From Macrotis lagotis (Eukaryota > Chordata > Mammalia > Peramelemorphia > Peramelidae), in NCBI RefSeq assembly GCF_037893015.1, contig NC_133665.1:106297937-106361936 (forward strand): a DNA stretch of 64,000 nucleotides. Direction: 5' to 3'. The notes below the pieces were generated by a model, which did not search any database, was not told where the DNA came from, and saw only the letters and a list, made by a program, of their open reading frames with translations. A program made the position numbers and the translations under genes. Below, one piece after another: positions 39,501 to 52,467 of the stretch (position 1 is its first letter; the number at the start of each line of letters is the position of its first letter).

Positions 39501-40051
39501 TAAAAACCAAAAACAAATAACCTTTGGAAAGGTTGTTTCGGCGGACGCCTGGGTTCTGGGCACCATCCCCCCCGTTCCTGGGGCCCAGACCCGAAGCCAG
39601 AGGCAGGGGTTAAGAAGACCCCAGAGATCCACGCGGAGCTCTCGGGTACCCTGGAGGGGGGCCGGCTGTCAGCAGCGGGGCTGGGGCTGCACCTGCACCG
39701 ACAGGTGGAGGGCGTGTCCGGGGCGTGGGGGTCAAGGGTCGAGCCGAGGCCCCTCCCCCACCCAAGAGTCCTTCATTTGCATTTCATTAGGCGTCATCTC
39801 CGACCCTTCCCCCGCCCCGGGCAGCTCGGCCACTAATGTTTAATAATAATGATAATAATAATAATGATAATGATAATAATAATAATGATAATCGATTCCT
39901 CGGCTTGCCCCAGGCCCCGCCCCTCACCGGCCCCGCCCCCGGCCCGCACTCACCAGTCCAGGTGGAAGGTGTGCCCGCAGTGGATGGCGGCCACATCTCG
40001 AGAGTGGTCAAAGAAGTCCGAGCAGATGGTGCAGATCGCGCGGATCGGCAT
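11235..40051 (-). CDS. TRAIP: TRAIP (RING-type E3 ubiquitin ligase), exons 1-10, 3' part missing from window
   Basis: Ten exons on the minus strand join in frame: 40051-39954, 28757-28700, 27712-27629, 25470-25431, 24529-24402, 21505-21411, 15438-15325, 14406-14319, 12110-12021 and 11323-11235 (884 nt, 294 codons plus 2 nt). The product begins MPIRAICTICSDFFDHSRDV and matches vertebrate TRAIP throughout. It has a C3H2C3 RING (C7, C10, C25, H27, H30, C33, C46, C49) followed from about residue 75 by long Glu/Lys/Gln-rich coiled coil. TRAIP is known as a nuclear E3 ligase that ubiquitylates the replicative CMG helicase at converged or mitotic forks and acts at interstrand crosslinks and DNA-protein crosslinks. 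Human TRAIP is about 469 residues. The last ~175, including the C-terminal PCNA-binding PIP box, were not found here. The start was chosen by homology; it is the first ATG of the RING frame. Intron 1 is 11.2 kb and repeat-filled. Confidence 0.95.
12021..12110 (-). CDS. TRAIP: TRAIP coding exon 9
   Basis: This 90-nt phase 0-0 exon encodes residues 236-265, starting LQKALSELDNVKEELKSTQK. Acceptor TTTCATAG, donor ACG|GTGAGA. Confidence 0.94.
13085..13425 (+). repeat. Second SINE family (as at 7322)
   Basis: AAGGCTATGACATCAGGGAG, CCTCACTTTCTCTTTCAGAG, ACTGGAGATGGCCCTGG, GGTTAAGTGACTTGCCTGAG, ending CTATCTAGCTGCCC. In TRAIP intron 8. Confidence 0.75.
13571..13711 (+). repeat. Marsupial tRNA-related SINE (WSINE1-like), internally deleted
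   Basis: GAAGCTAGGTAGTACAGTGG to CCATTGCCTTGCAAAAACC. About 15 bp are missing after CCCTGGAG compared with other copies. Confidence 0.85.
13771..14025 (+). repeat. MAR1-like marsupial SINE
   Basis: Diagnostic string GTTGTTCAGTTGTTTCAGTT, then GACTCTTTGCGGCACC, TTCTTGGCAGAGATACTGAA, CACCATTTCCCTCTCC, GAGAAAACTGAGGCAG and CCACCTAGCTACCC. Same family as 40780 and 59835. Confidence 0.75.
14319..14406 (-). CDS. TRAIP: TRAIP coding exon 8
   Basis: This 88-nt exon completes Lys206 and encodes residues 207-235, starting EYENLKEARKASGELADRLR. Acceptor CTTTGCAG, donor AAG|GTAATG. Confidence 0.95.
15126..15309 (+). repeat. WSINE1-like SINE with target duplication beside TRAIP exon 7
   Basis: SINE body 15137-15298 (GGAGCAGCTAGGTGGCGTAG to an 18-A tail), flanked by TCCAGAGTGTG at 15126-15136 and 15299-15309. 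The right-hand duplication ends 15 nt from TRAIP exon 7 (15325), so the element lies just inside intron 7 in antisense to the gene. Confidence 0.95.
15325..15438 (-). CDS. TRAIP: TRAIP coding exon 7
   Basis: This 114-nt exon encodes residues 168-205 plus two bases of Lys206, including LLQSQRPEVEQMIRDMG and LAVYCVSLK, both strongly conserved in TRAIP. The acceptor follows an uninterrupted T-run (TTTTTTTTCAG) and the donor is AGAA|GTAAGT. A SINE with target duplication is inserted about 15 nt into the following intron. Confidence 0.96.
15990..16860 (+). repeat. L2-like/ancient LINE fragment
   Basis: Pyrimidine-rich TRAIP intronic DNA with L2-like strings (CTCTCACTGCCTTGCCATCC, ATGTCCAAAACTGACTTTAT, CAGTTTTCCC). 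Degenerate; borders approximate. Confidence 0.4.
16999..17153 (+). repeat. WSINE1-like SINE, diverged
   Basis: GGGGCAGCTAGGGGCACAAT, CTGGAGTCAGAAGGATG, CAACCTCAGACACTTACTAG, GGGCAAATCACCTAAG. The 3' end has become C-rich. Confidence 0.8.
17155..20196 (+). mobile_element. Degenerate LINE, probably L1 5' portion (5'UTR/ORF1 and start of ORF2)
   Basis: About 3 kb of purine-rich, A-rich, broken coding sequence. Basic Lys/Gln/Glu-rich frames (17762-18049 and 18292-18495) resemble L1 ORF1 debris. At 20050-20175 a plus-strand frame reads like the start of L1 ORF2 endonuclease (TLNKNGLSNLIKQNK, then CCLPETCLKNKDIYKF, with frame slips). The rest of ORF2 is absent. The match is by pattern only. No intact protein. 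Confidence 0.4.
20197..20394 (+). repeat. WSINE1-like SINE with 14-bp TSD
   Basis: Body 20211-20380, near consensus (GGTGCAGTGGATAAAGCACC, GCCTTGCAAAAACC), with GAAATCTTGTTTTG duplicated at 20197-20210 and 20381-20394. One of the youngest-looking copies. Confidence 0.95.
20440..21070 (+). repeat. L2-type LINE 3' end
   Basis: TTCCTGCTGCCCAAAC, GCTCTTTATGCATATCAATC, GCCTGAAATGCTTCTCTC, TGCCACTCTGTAAATTC, ACAGTGTTCAGGACATAATA and AATGCTGG follow the order of the L2 3' terminal region. Confidence 0.6.
21411..21505 (-). CDS. TRAIP: TRAIP coding exon 6
   Basis: This 95-nt exon encodes residues 137-167 plus two bases of Arg168, starting KQIKYLEQQQDETR. It is charged coiled coil with acceptor TTCCCAG and donor ACG|GTGAGC. 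Confidence 0.95.
21905..21931 (+). repeat. (AT)n tract
   Basis: Alternating AT run immediately before the left copy of the 158-bp duplicated segment. Confidence 0.85.
21947..22104 (+). repeat. 158-bp repeated segment, copy A
   Basis: AAAAGTGGCACAGGACCACT through CTTGGAACTCCCTTCTATCT. About 95% identical by eye to 25201-25356, in the same orientation and 3.25 kb away. I do not recognise the family. Copy A is followed by more AT-rich simple sequence. Confidence 0.9.
23560..23960. other. GC-richer unique block in TRAIP intron 5
   Basis: This block stands out from its AT-rich surroundings and carries no recognised repeat. Minus-strand reading gives short coding-like stretches in different frames (e.g. 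ANFEKAADETDLRKPPIS, then QLTGKIKASGPQ), which suggests a decayed processed pseudogene or merely conserved non-coding DNA. Family not recognised. Confidence 0.25.
24402..24529 (-). CDS. TRAIP: TRAIP coding exon 5
   Basis: This 128-nt exon encodes residues 94-136, heptad-rich coiled coil ending ALGESEMLCSTFK. It is flanked by CCTTGCAG and AAG|GTAAGA. The human counterpart is ALGKAEMLCSTLK. Confidence 0.95.
24625..24680 (+). repeat. TG/CA-rich low-complexity tract
   Basis: Imperfect alternating purine-pyrimidine run (GTGTGTGTGT, GTGCGCACGTGCACACGTGC, ATGTATATATA), of the kind that can adopt Z-DNA. About 95 bp upstream of TRAIP exon 5. Confidence 0.8.
25201..25356 (+). repeat. 158-bp repeated segment, copy B
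   Basis: AAAAGTGGCACAAGACCACT through CTCCCTTCTACCTCC. Differs from copy A by a handful of substitutions and a 1-2-nt gap (GAACTACAC versus GATTACAC). It lies in TRAIP intron 4, 75 bp from exon 4; copy A is in intron 5 or 6 territory upstream of exon 6 in coordinate terms. Confidence 0.9.
25431..25470 (-). CDS. TRAIP: TRAIP coding exon 4
   Basis: This short 40-nt exon encodes NELDKTRAQLSLK plus one base (residues 81-93). The acceptor is CCTTGCAG and the donor AAAG|GTGAGT. It matches the human NELDNVRAQLSQK segment at the start of the coiled coil. Confidence 0.92.
27629..27712 (-). CDS. TRAIP: TRAIP coding exon 3
   Basis: This 84-nt phase 0-0 exon encodes residues 53-80, starting VGKRSIINKLFFDL and then an acidic run leading into the coiled coil. 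It is bounded by CATTCAG| and AAG|GTATGC. A marsupial SINE sits about 63 nt upstream of its acceptor, in the intron. Confidence 0.94.
27765..27935 (+). repeat. WSINE1-like SINE with TSD near TRAIP exon 3
   Basis: Body 27776-27924, TSD AAGCAGGTATT at 27765-27775 and 27925-27935. It has an internal deletion after GGGTTTAAATC. Lies 63 nt upstream of the exon 3 acceptor in transcript sense. Confidence 0.93.
28189..28220 (+). repeat. Uninterrupted A32 run
   Basis: 32 consecutive A residues with no recognisable SINE body to the left, so possibly an orphan retroposon tail. In TRAIP intron 2. Confidence 0.95.
28700..28757 (-). CDS. TRAIP: TRAIP coding exon 2 (second half of RING)
   Basis: This 58-nt exon lies between CTTTTTCAG| and CCAG|GTAAAC. 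It completes Cys33 and encodes residues 34-52, containing RING ligands C46 and C49 in the TCPQC motif. Human TRAIP has the same segment with Gln where this species has Lys36. Confidence 0.95.
29205..29815 (+). mobile_element. L1 3' end, 5'-truncated
   Basis: Begins at the 'GTTGTTGGTGGAGTTGT' part of ORF2, then AACCAGGAGAATACTGTACA, ACAATATTGTACAATTATCA, the 3'UTR GTTTGCCTTCTCAGTGATGG and a tail AATTGGAAAAAAATAAAATA. Typical marsupial L1 3' terminus, old. Confidence 0.75.
29825..29995 (+). repeat. MIR-like SINE
   Basis: CCATCACTCCCATTTTACAA, GCTCTGAAAGGTTACACAA, TTTGCCCATGATCACAC and CACTATACCATGCTGCC. Confidence 0.7.
30425..30680 (+). repeat. tRNA-related/CORE SINE
   Basis: GTAGTTAGGTAGCACAATGG, TCTGTCTCAGACACTGAGTA, AGTAAAATGGAGATAATAAT, AGGATTGCTGTGAGGATAAA, TATAAATGCTAATA. 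Confidence 0.7.
31540..32042 (+). repeat. L2-type LINE 3' end
   Basis: CAGCAGTTTCCCACTGTCTT, TTTGGAATGCTCTGCCTCCT, TTCAAAGCTCAATTCAAATG, GTGAGCCCCCTGAGGATAGG, CATTTAATAAATGCTTATCA: the canonical L2 end. Related pyrimidine-rich DNA extends back to about 30200. Confidence 0.7.
32380..33130 (+). mobile_element. L1 ORF2 3' fragment
   Basis: Contains ATGGATAATTTTGACTATAT, GTTTCTGACAAAGGACTCAT, CATTCCCCAATTGAGAAATG, CAACCATTCTGGAGAGCAAT and GATGCCCATCAATTGAACAA, all in order of the marsupial L1 ORF2 C-terminal region. Many stops. Confidence 0.75.
33362..34180 (+). mobile_element. L1 ORF2/3' fragment, sense part of a rearranged cluster
   Basis: A second pass through the same L1 region (TTTCTGATAAAGACCTCATT, TTCCCCAATTGATAAATTAT, GATGTAGGGAAATTGAGACA, TCGCCCAGCAATTGGGAAAT). 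It is preceded at 33150-33345 by a G-rich GGGAGA segment. Part of it recurs inverted at 34190-34391 and 35125-35150. Confidence 0.75.
34190..35150 (-). mobile_element. Inverted L1 fragment, split by a younger L1
   Basis: On the minus strand, 35150-35125 plus 34391-34190 reads as L1 (ATTGATAAATTATCAAGAGA, TTTTCAAATGAGGTTATCAA, GACAGGAGAAATGTGGGTTG, TCTTATACCTATTGGATTGG). It closely mirrors the sense copy at 33440-33620. The two halves are contiguous once the 34392-35111 insertion is removed. Confidence 0.75.
34379..35124 (+). mobile_element. Younger 5'-truncated L1 with 13-bp target duplication
   Basis: A 720-bp L1 3' end (34392-35111): ORF2 tail (CCTTTGACCCAGCAATACCA, TGTCCTTCAATTGGGGAATG, GAGATGAGCAGAACCAG), 3'UTR with a G-run (GGGGGTGGGGGTGGGGGGAG) and AATAAAAATAAATTAAAAAA end. 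Target duplication GAAAACTTTTCAT at 34379-34391 and 35112-35124. Confidence 0.92.
35362..35870 (+). mobile_element. L1 3' end
   Basis: TACATGAACTGATAATGAGT, GGAACAGAACCAAGAGAACA, ACAACATGATTAATATGTAA, GCATGTAACTGGAAAAATAA. Ends in an A-rich tail. Older than its neighbour. Confidence 0.75.
36442..36505 (+). repeat. Two (AT)n blocks forming a near-palindrome
   Basis: About 30 bp of alternating AT, then TAACT, then another ~30 bp of AT. The pair can fold into a cruciform or hairpin. In TRAIP intron 1. Confidence 0.9.
36520..36730 (+). repeat. tRNA-related/CORE SINE, diverged
   Basis: TACTGGATTTGGAGTTTGAG, CTAGATTCAAATCCCAATGC, AATCACTTAATCTCTTTGG, CATAGGGTGATTGTGGG. Confidence 0.6.
37080..37270 (+). 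repeat. WSINE1-like SINE with TSD
   Basis: Body 37091-37259 (GGGGCAGCCAGGTGGTGTAG to A-rich tail). TSD CATGCAGGCTA at 37080-37090 and 37260-37270. Confidence 0.95.
37525..37822 (+). mobile_element. L1 3'UTR tail fragment(s)
   Basis: GAACATGGCTAATATGGAAA, AAATTGCTTGCCTTTTCAAG, ACCATTGCATGTAGTTGGAA, AAACAAATAAAG. Two similar tails appear in succession, so possibly two truncated insertions. Confidence 0.6.
37838..38000 (+). repeat. WSINE1-like SINE
   Basis: GGGGTGGCTAGGTGGTGATG to CCAATGCCTTGCAAAAAAC(AAC)n. Short duplication AAGTAT on both sides. Confidence 0.9.
39316..39425 (-). repeat. MAR1-like SINE fragment
   Basis: Reverse of GAGGCAAACC: GGTTTGCCTCAGTTTCCCAG, ATGGCAAACCTCTGTATTAT, CTGCCAAGAAAACCCC. 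Confidence 0.65.
39836..39893 (+). repeat. (TAA/TGA)n microsatellite just inside TRAIP intron 1
   Basis: About 18 trinucleotide units (ATAATAATAATGATAATGAT pattern). It ends 60 bp from the exon 1 donor and lies within the CpG island, an abrupt composition change. Confidence 0.95.
39954..40051 (-). CDS. TRAIP: TRAIP coding exon 1
   Basis: Encodes residues 1-32 and two bases of Cys33, with RING ligands C7, C10, C25, H27 and H30. The donor is CTG|GTGAGT. The ATG is at 40051-40049 in GC-rich context with G at -3. The exon lies inside a CpG island. The 5'UTR boundary cannot be read from sequence alone. Confidence 0.95.
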
Positions 40052-40198
40052 CCCGCCTGCCGGCGCCAGCAGGGCCCGGGGCGGGCCTGGGAAGCCGAGC
40101 CGAGCCGGTCTCGGGGTGGGGGGGGGCAGGGGACGGTCGGAAGACCGGGGGGAACGAACCGCTTCCAGTCTTCTTTCAAATTTGGCTCCGTCGAAAGC

Positions 40199-40228
40199 GC
40201 TTCCGGGAGCGGAGCGGAAGTGACGCAA
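40199..40228 (-). promoter_or_regulatory. TRAIP core promoter motifs: two ETS sites and a CRE-like site
   Basis: On the minus strand TTGCGTCACTTCCGCTCC (40228-40211) joins a CRE/ATF-like TGACGCAA (inverse) to an ETS core (CGGAAGTG, inverse). A second ETS core in the opposite sense, CCGGAAGC, is at 40207-40200. They lie 150-180 bp upstream of the ATG. ETS (GABP-class) plus CRE pairs are common in TATA-less CpG promoters. Factor binding is inferred. Confidence 0.55.
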
Positions 40229-40349
40229 GAGGCGCGCGGCGCGCTATCTGAAGGAGAGCGGCGGGAGGCCGGAGGGGGAGGGGAGGGGGAGGGGTGGGCG
40301 GGGCTATCCCCTAGCGCCCGGGGCAGGACTAAGGGTGTCCCACGAAGTG

Positions 40350-40356
40350 ATTGGCT
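40350..40356 (-). promoter_or_regulatory. CCAAT box upstream of TRAIP
   Basis: AGCCAAT on the minus strand, about 300 bp upstream of the TRAIP ATG and about 125 bp upstream of the ETS/CRE cluster. This spacing is compatible with an NF-Y site. Assigned by motif only. Confidence 0.4.
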
Positions 40357-40779
40357 GGATTCTTCTTCCGTCTCCCCCGCCCCCTCCCTGGGCCTCAGTT
40401 TCCCCATCCGTTAAAAGGAAGGAGATGGTCTCCAGGAGTCACTGAATTCTTGGGGGGGTGTCGGAGGAACGGGGACATGGCGTAGTCCGGGAGAACGCGG
40501 GGGCAGGAGGAGCTGGGCTGGGAGTCTGATGGCTGCTTCTGACTGGAGCTTTGCCCTCCCCGCCAGAGGCCTGCCTTTCCCCAGCCCCGACATGCTTGGC
40601 TTCGGCCTCGGGGCCTCTCCCGCCTTCCTTCTCTAGCCTGATCCCCCCAGCCATGCCCTGGCACTCGGACTTTTGAAAGGTTATTTGTTTTTGTTTTTTA
40701 AGAAAAAAAAATGCAGATTTTTCTCCGTCATACTCTGAACTTCTTGAGAGCAGGAATTGTGTTTTTTTGCTTCTCTTGA

Positions 40780-41095
40780 GTACCGGATTCTTTGCCTTGA
40801 CTCTTCATGACTCCAGTTTGGGGGGGGGGTCTTCTTGGCAAAGATAATACGGAGGTTTGCCATTTCCTTCTCTGGCTGATATGGGAAACTGAGGCAGACC
40901 GGATCCAGAGACTTCCCCGGGGTTGGGAAGTGCATGAGGCTAGATTTGAATTTGGGAAGATGAGTCTTGTTAAGTTCCAAGCCCAGGGCTCTATCCTGGG
41001 TACTGTTACCTGGCTTACTCATGTTTATGTAAAGTATCTCTCAGCATAAACTAGTATCTGAGATTGAATTTGAACTCAGGAAGATGAGTCCATGG
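40780..41095 (+). repeat. MAR1-like marsupial SINE
   Basis: TTTGCCTTGACTCTTCATGA, TTCTTGGCAAAGATAATACG, GTTTGCCATTTCCTTCTCTG, GGGAAACTGAGGCAGA, then AGATGAGTCTTG. The last part (41045-41095) repeats the 3' segment, so two overlapping copies are possible. Confidence 0.7.
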
Positions 41096-42229
41096 CCAGC
41101 AATCTTGTCTGCTTCACTTCTTGTGAAGCTGCCAGCCTGTCCATAGTAGGTGATTCACAGTTGACTAAGGAAAGTTCCAGGTCATAGAACCAATGTCCAG
41201 GAGCTCAGGCCCTTGCCCTTTATCTCCAATAAAGATTTCTCTGGTTATCAGCATATCATCCCTTCTCCTTATTGTCCACCCTCTCTGGCATTCCCTCAAA
41301 TCACTCTGCCTCAGTCTTAGGTGGTGGTGCTGGGGATCCAGACTGGATCAGGCCCAAAGAAATGAATGTCATCCAAATATACCCCCCCAAAAAATCACCC
41401 TTCGGTATTCTTCAGCTTATTCACAGTGACTCCGAACCAACCACTTGAATTAAGTCAGAGAAGTGACCCCCTTTCCTCCAAGATATTCAAGGCATCCCAC
41501 ACCCAGCAAAACTTAATTAACCCTTGACAGTAGAGAGGCAAAATATCCAGAGCATGACTCTGATCTAAGACATCTAGAGCAGCCATGGATACCACCTGGT
41601 GGGAGTAACATGCCCTTCCTTCTTCGGGCTACTGGCCCTCAGTAGAGCAAGAACTATGGAACTCTTGCAGGGGATTGCTATGCTAAAGCTTCTATTCCTA
41701 AGGCTTTAAAGAGTGTTAGACTTTAGAATGATGGAGAGACCTTAATCATCCAATCCAGTTTCCTCATTTTACTAATAAAGAAAAGGATGCCCAGAATGCA
41801 GCACTTACCTGCCAGATCACCTTGAGTACTACAATGACCACCTGTTCCTTCTAAGCTAACTCCTAGCTTCAGTTATTCTGTTGCAATTTTTCTCTGGGGG
41901 AAACCCAAATCAGCTTTCAAAAGGAGCAACTGACAGGCGATTAAGCCAAAACCAACAATATCCTTTTCCCATTTTTTTTGCAATCCATAAGCCTGGATGC
42001 TAAAAGGGGTCCTAACAAATACATTAGACAAATCAGCTCAGGAATCATTTTTGAGAAAGAATACCACTTGGCACTTTACCTGGGTTAAGTGGAATGTTTC
42101 CTGGCTTAGGTCATAGGTGAATGGGCAAGCAGGAATGCAGCCCATTTCAGCACTTCTATGAATTATATTTTCAACTCCCTTCCCTGGTCTGAGTTTGCCT
42201 TAACCCATGAGCTGGCACAGTCTGTGCCA

Positions 42230-42590
42230 ATTCAACAGTGTGGGTAGACTACTTGTTCTTCCTTAAACTCAATACCCCATCTCTTTCTCACTGCCTTTGC
42301 CTCAGCTATCCCCTCTGCCTGAAAGAAAATCCACCCTCAACTTTAGCTTTTAGCTAAATGACTAAACTCAAGTCCCACCTTCTTCAGCAGGCCTTCCCTT
42401 CTGGGACCACCTTCTTCCTACTTTGCAAAGATTTTTTTATACATCTATTTATTTACATGTTGTCTCCCCCATTAGAAGGTGAGCTCCTTGAAGGCAGGGA
42501 CTAAATTTGCCTTTTGGGGAATCACCAGGGCCTGATCATTGATTGGCACCTGGTCCATAGTAAATGCTTTTTGACTAACTGACTTTGTGG
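42230..42590 (+). repeat. L2-type LINE 3' end
   Basis: CTCAGCTATCCCCTCTGCCT, TCAAGTCCCACCTTCTTCAG, CAGGCCTTCCCTTCTGGG, AAGGTGAGCTCCTTGAAGGC, CATAGTAAATGCTTTTTGAC. Confidence 0.85.
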
Positions 42591-43069
42591 GGTTGGGATG
42601 GGAAGTGAGAATGTTAGTTACACATAGAAACAAGGAGGGAGAAGCAGCTATGATGTTAAAAATCTGTCCATACCTTCCTAAACCAGTTCTTTGACCTGAT
42701 TCTATCATCTATCAAATGACCTAAGGAGAAGCCTAGCTATCCACACCACCTTGCCCCACAAACCTGTTACTTCCTACACTAAGTTGGATTTTTACCACCC
42801 AGAAACTTTTGGGAAAGGAGGAAGAAGGATGTTTCAAATACTAGCTTTGGTACTGAATGACCTCTGTAACATCAGGCCAATGGATGGAGTTAACAGGGAC
42901 CCAGGCACTGTTGATACCTTCCTTTCCTGATCTATTTAGGACCCTAAGATGAGCTTGTCCCATTGACTGCCAGGGTGTCCTAATGTTGTCCAGCCCCAGA
43001 AGGCTGAAATGGAGCCCAGGGGACAGGGGCGGCGGCGCAGTGGGAAAGAGTGAGGCAGGTGGGCAGGAG

Positions 43070-44736
43070 GCTTTGGCAGGGTGACATTTATTTGCCAATC
43101 ACAGCAAGACGCGCAGTCTAGCCCTGCTGGCCTCTGAGCGCCACATTAAACCCACGGGCATGCAGAGGGAGCTGGGGCACAACCATTGCAGAAACCCTCA
43201 GGCAGGGGGCAAGAAGCCTGGCACAGCCTGGGGTTGGGACATAGGGGCAGGGGCTGGCATGACTGCCCCTGCCCTTAGCAGCAGGTTCTTACAAGGGGTA
43301 CCTCCAAGTTCTTTCCCTTAATCCTTAGCTCCCTGGAATGAAGGGCCAATAGAACCTACCCCACATTCTCACCTTTCAGAAAAAGAAACTTGGGATTTCT
43401 CCAGGACCCCTGCAAGGTTAGCAAGGTGTTGTGTTCTAGACCTCCCTCCAGACCCTAGTGGGGGACAGGACGGGACTAAAGAACACTGAGTTTTTCTACC
43501 TCCATGTTATTGGTGGAAAAGATGATAGAGAAATCAACTCATAAAGAGGGAAATCCCCAAAATATAGAAACAATAGGAAATCGATATACTGAGGGTTCTG
43601 CCAGTTTTGGGGAAATGGGTTGACAGCCTGAGAGGAAAGAAGAGGTCTGGATTGGAACAGGTGGGACTTTAGAGACTGACTGAGCTTCAGCCCTTGCTCC
43701 CTTGCATGGGGCGCAGGCCAACCATATTATAAAGACTGGATCCCCCGGCCCCTCCTTATGGCCTCACTCTACCCAGTCCACGTTCCCACCTTCAACCTTT
43801 CTGCTTATACCCTTGATGAGGGTTCAGGCCTTAGCTCAAACCATCTCTAGTGCTCCTCTACCCAATTTAGCTGTCCAATCTGGTATTTCTCCAGCCCTTG
43901 GTCCACTGGAGCATTTTTCAGGACTGCTCCAAAGCTACCAGGCATCTGTGAGGGTGAGACTAAGAAGCAAGGATGAGGTTCCTAGCAAAGAATTCCAAGA
44001 GGGCCAGGGTGGAAGTGCATTTAGGCCAGCTTCCCTTTGTATCTGTGCATATTTTGCTGTTCCATAGCTTCTAAATCATATCCACTCTTTTTCTCTTTTC
44101 TGAGGACAAGGAGGGTAGTAGATAGGATCACCCAATTGGCATTCTATGCTCATTAGTACTTTGTACCAAGTCTTCTGTCATCTTCTGCCCCTAATCTTTA
44201 CCTGTCCATATGCAAAGAAATACCCATATATTCACCAGAGAGGCTGAAGGGTCACCTTGATCCCTCACCCCACAGCCTCACCACATGACCAGCTCTCAGG
44301 GGAAGCCTCCCCATTAAGGGAGGGATGACCTGGGAGTGGACAGACCTGTGGGGCTCAAGGAAGCATAAGGGAAGAGGGGAAGGGACTGGGGGGCAGTGTC
44401 CCTAAAGCAGTGTCCAGCAAGGAACAGAAATAGGAGAAGCCAGCAAAAGACAAAAAAAGCCACAAAATTCCATGCAGGGGCTGGGGCCAGCCAGGGCCTT
44501 CCCCACCCACTTGCACATACAGAGAAAGAGACAGCTCTCTTGCAGCCCCTAGGGATCCACCCCACAGGGGAGGGGGCCAGGCCATACCCCCAACCACAGG
44601 CTGCCGCATGGCATGGCTAGGCTGTGGCCCTTCCAAGAAACAGGGGTTGTCATGCCAGTGACTCTATGTACAGTGAGACCCTCCCCCATGTCCACCCTCC
44701 CCTTTCCCCTCCCCCCCACCCATTCCCCTTCCCGGC
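43070..44736 (-). other. CAMKV: CAMKV 3'UTR (inferred)
   Basis: Moderately GC-rich, largely repeat-free sequence downstream of the CAMKV stop. It runs to the first convincing poly(A) signal at 43092-43087, giving a ~1.65-kb 3'UTR. No coding frame on either strand looks conserved. The extent is inferred from the poly(A) signal only. Confidence 0.6.
43087..43092 (-). terminator. Poly(A) signal AATAAA, likely CAMKV
   Basis: AATAAA on the minus strand about 1645 nt downstream of the CAMKV stop, at the edge between non-repetitive 3'UTR-like sequence and repeat-bearing intergenic DNA. Cleavage would fall near 43070. Confidence 0.6.
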
Positions 44737-50990
<6,254 letters not shown>

Positions 50991-51189
50991 TGCCAGGCCC
51001 GGTCTACAGGAAGGACAAAAGCATAGTCTTTTCCTGAGAATGGGGTCCTCCCTACCCACATTGCACCTTTCAACAAGTCCCATGGTGCCAATTCATGGTT
51101 GTCTGGACAAAACTGAGATGCCTCCCACCCCAGGACTCCACTTGCTTCTTTTCCTCCATTTCTCTGGGGTGGTACTGATTGGACATTTG

Positions 51190-51420
51190 TCCCGTGATAA
51201 TTGTAATAATAATCTTCATTTTCACAGCATTTTAAGCTTTGCAAAGTTCTCACCTCAAAAAACAGTCCTGTAATATGTCATATAAATTTTATCATCTCCA
51301 TTTTATAAATGAGAACTTTGATACTCAGAAAAGTCAAGAGAAAAGAGAAAAGCCAGTCCCAGAGTTTATATGTGTCTAAATGCGGATTTGAACCTAGAGC
51401 TTCTGAGTCCATGACCACTT
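51190..51420 (+). repeat. MIR-like SINE
   Basis: TAATAATAATCTTCATTTTC, ATCATCTCCATTTTATAAAT, GGATTTGAACCTAGAGCTTC. Old. Confidence 0.65.
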
Positions 51421-52415
51421 TTGAATATAAAATGCTTTTTCTCTGAGCAACATGCTAATTCTGAGAAATGTATTCTTTCTGCCAGGTTGAGGCTGGGCAG
51501 AGCCCAGAAATAGGAGTTGGTAACTCCCAACCCAGAAGTCTGACTTGAATATATTTTTGACTCACAAACTGGTTTGAGTATACTGACTCTTTCCCAGAAC
51601 CCTGCCTGCAGCCCAGCACCTGCTTAGCCTAGCCCATTCCTCCCTGCCTCATACCACACTGCCCACCCAGACCTCCAATGCCATCCAGAAACTGCCCCAT
51701 TGGGCCTGGAATTCAGTGACCTGCAGATTTTTCATCTAGATTTACAAATAAAATTGGAGCTTGGTTCCTCTATTTTAGAAAGGATTTGCTACACAGGTCC
51801 TTCAATTTGCAGGATTTGTTTCTGTCTGGATTTAGATCACAGACTTGAGGCTTGGAAGGGCCCTTAGATCATCCAGACCAATGCCCTCATTTACAAGTGA
51901 GGAAACAGAGCCCCAGAGAGGTGCTGGCAGGGAGTAGAGCCAGCATTCAAACTCAGTCCTCTGATGTCAGAGCTGCTTCGACTATGCCACTCCCAGCCTT
52001 TTTTAAAAGGAGTGTTTAAAATAGGATTGGATTTACATAAATTTTATTTATATGCAACTTTTTCAGGAACAAATCTATTGAATAAGACAAGGTCACCTTT
52101 TAAAACAACTCTTCCTACAAGGCTCAGTATGAGATGCTGAGATATCTCAGATTTCAGGGCTATGGCGTTGTTAGACCCATCCTCTGCTTACACTCTGAAA
52201 GCAGAGAATAGTCTTCTCTAAAGACTGGATTTCTCCCTTGCCTCTATACACAACAGCCTTTGATTAATATTTGAATTGTTGCATGGGATATAAATACAGA
52301 ATATTTTTTTTTAACCTGACCTACAATTTCATTGACAGGAGGAACCTGCAGTGAAGACTTTTCATTTTCCAATGCAGCCAGGCATTAGGACTTAGTAGTT
52401 TAGATTTGGTTTTTG

Positions 52416-52418
<3 letters not shown>

Positions 52419-52452
<34 letters not shown>
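52419..52452 (+). repeat. (TG)n microsatellite
   Basis: About 17 TG units beginning after TTTTTGGTT. It abuts a SINE in reverse orientation. Confidence 0.95.
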
Positions 52453-52455
<3 letters not shown>

Positions 52456-52467
52456 ATGTGTGTATGT

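Larger units (their letters stand above)
39530..40330. promoter_or_regulatory. CpG island over TRAIP exon 1
   Basis: An abrupt GC-rich, CpG-dense block (many GGCGCG, CCGGGG and CCCCGCCCC runs) in otherwise AT-rich DNA. It covers TRAIP exon 1 and the start of intron 1, as expected for the TATA-less promoter of a housekeeping replication gene. It is the only clear CpG island in the window. A long open frame on each strand here is a by-product of the composition. Confidence 0.85.
40420..43069. other. Intergenic DNA between TRAIP promoter and CAMKV 3' end
   Basis: Holds a MAR1-like SINE (40780-41095), a MIR-type fragment (about 41700-41790) and an L2 end (42230-42590). The GC-rich 40420-40680 stretch may be upstream promoter. 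No coding sequence supported on either strand. Confidence 0.6.

Noticed and set aside
39950..40228. N-terminal extension of TRAIP in frame upstream of MPIRAI
   Set aside because: The frame stays open to 40228, but the codon there is TTG, not ATG, and it falls in the promoter motif cluster. The conserved start is 40051.
39787..40414. Long open frames on both strands (about 190-206 codons) over the CpG island
   Set aside because: They follow from high GC content (few stops). Only the TRAIP exon 1 part has homology, and the rest lacks splice or protein support.
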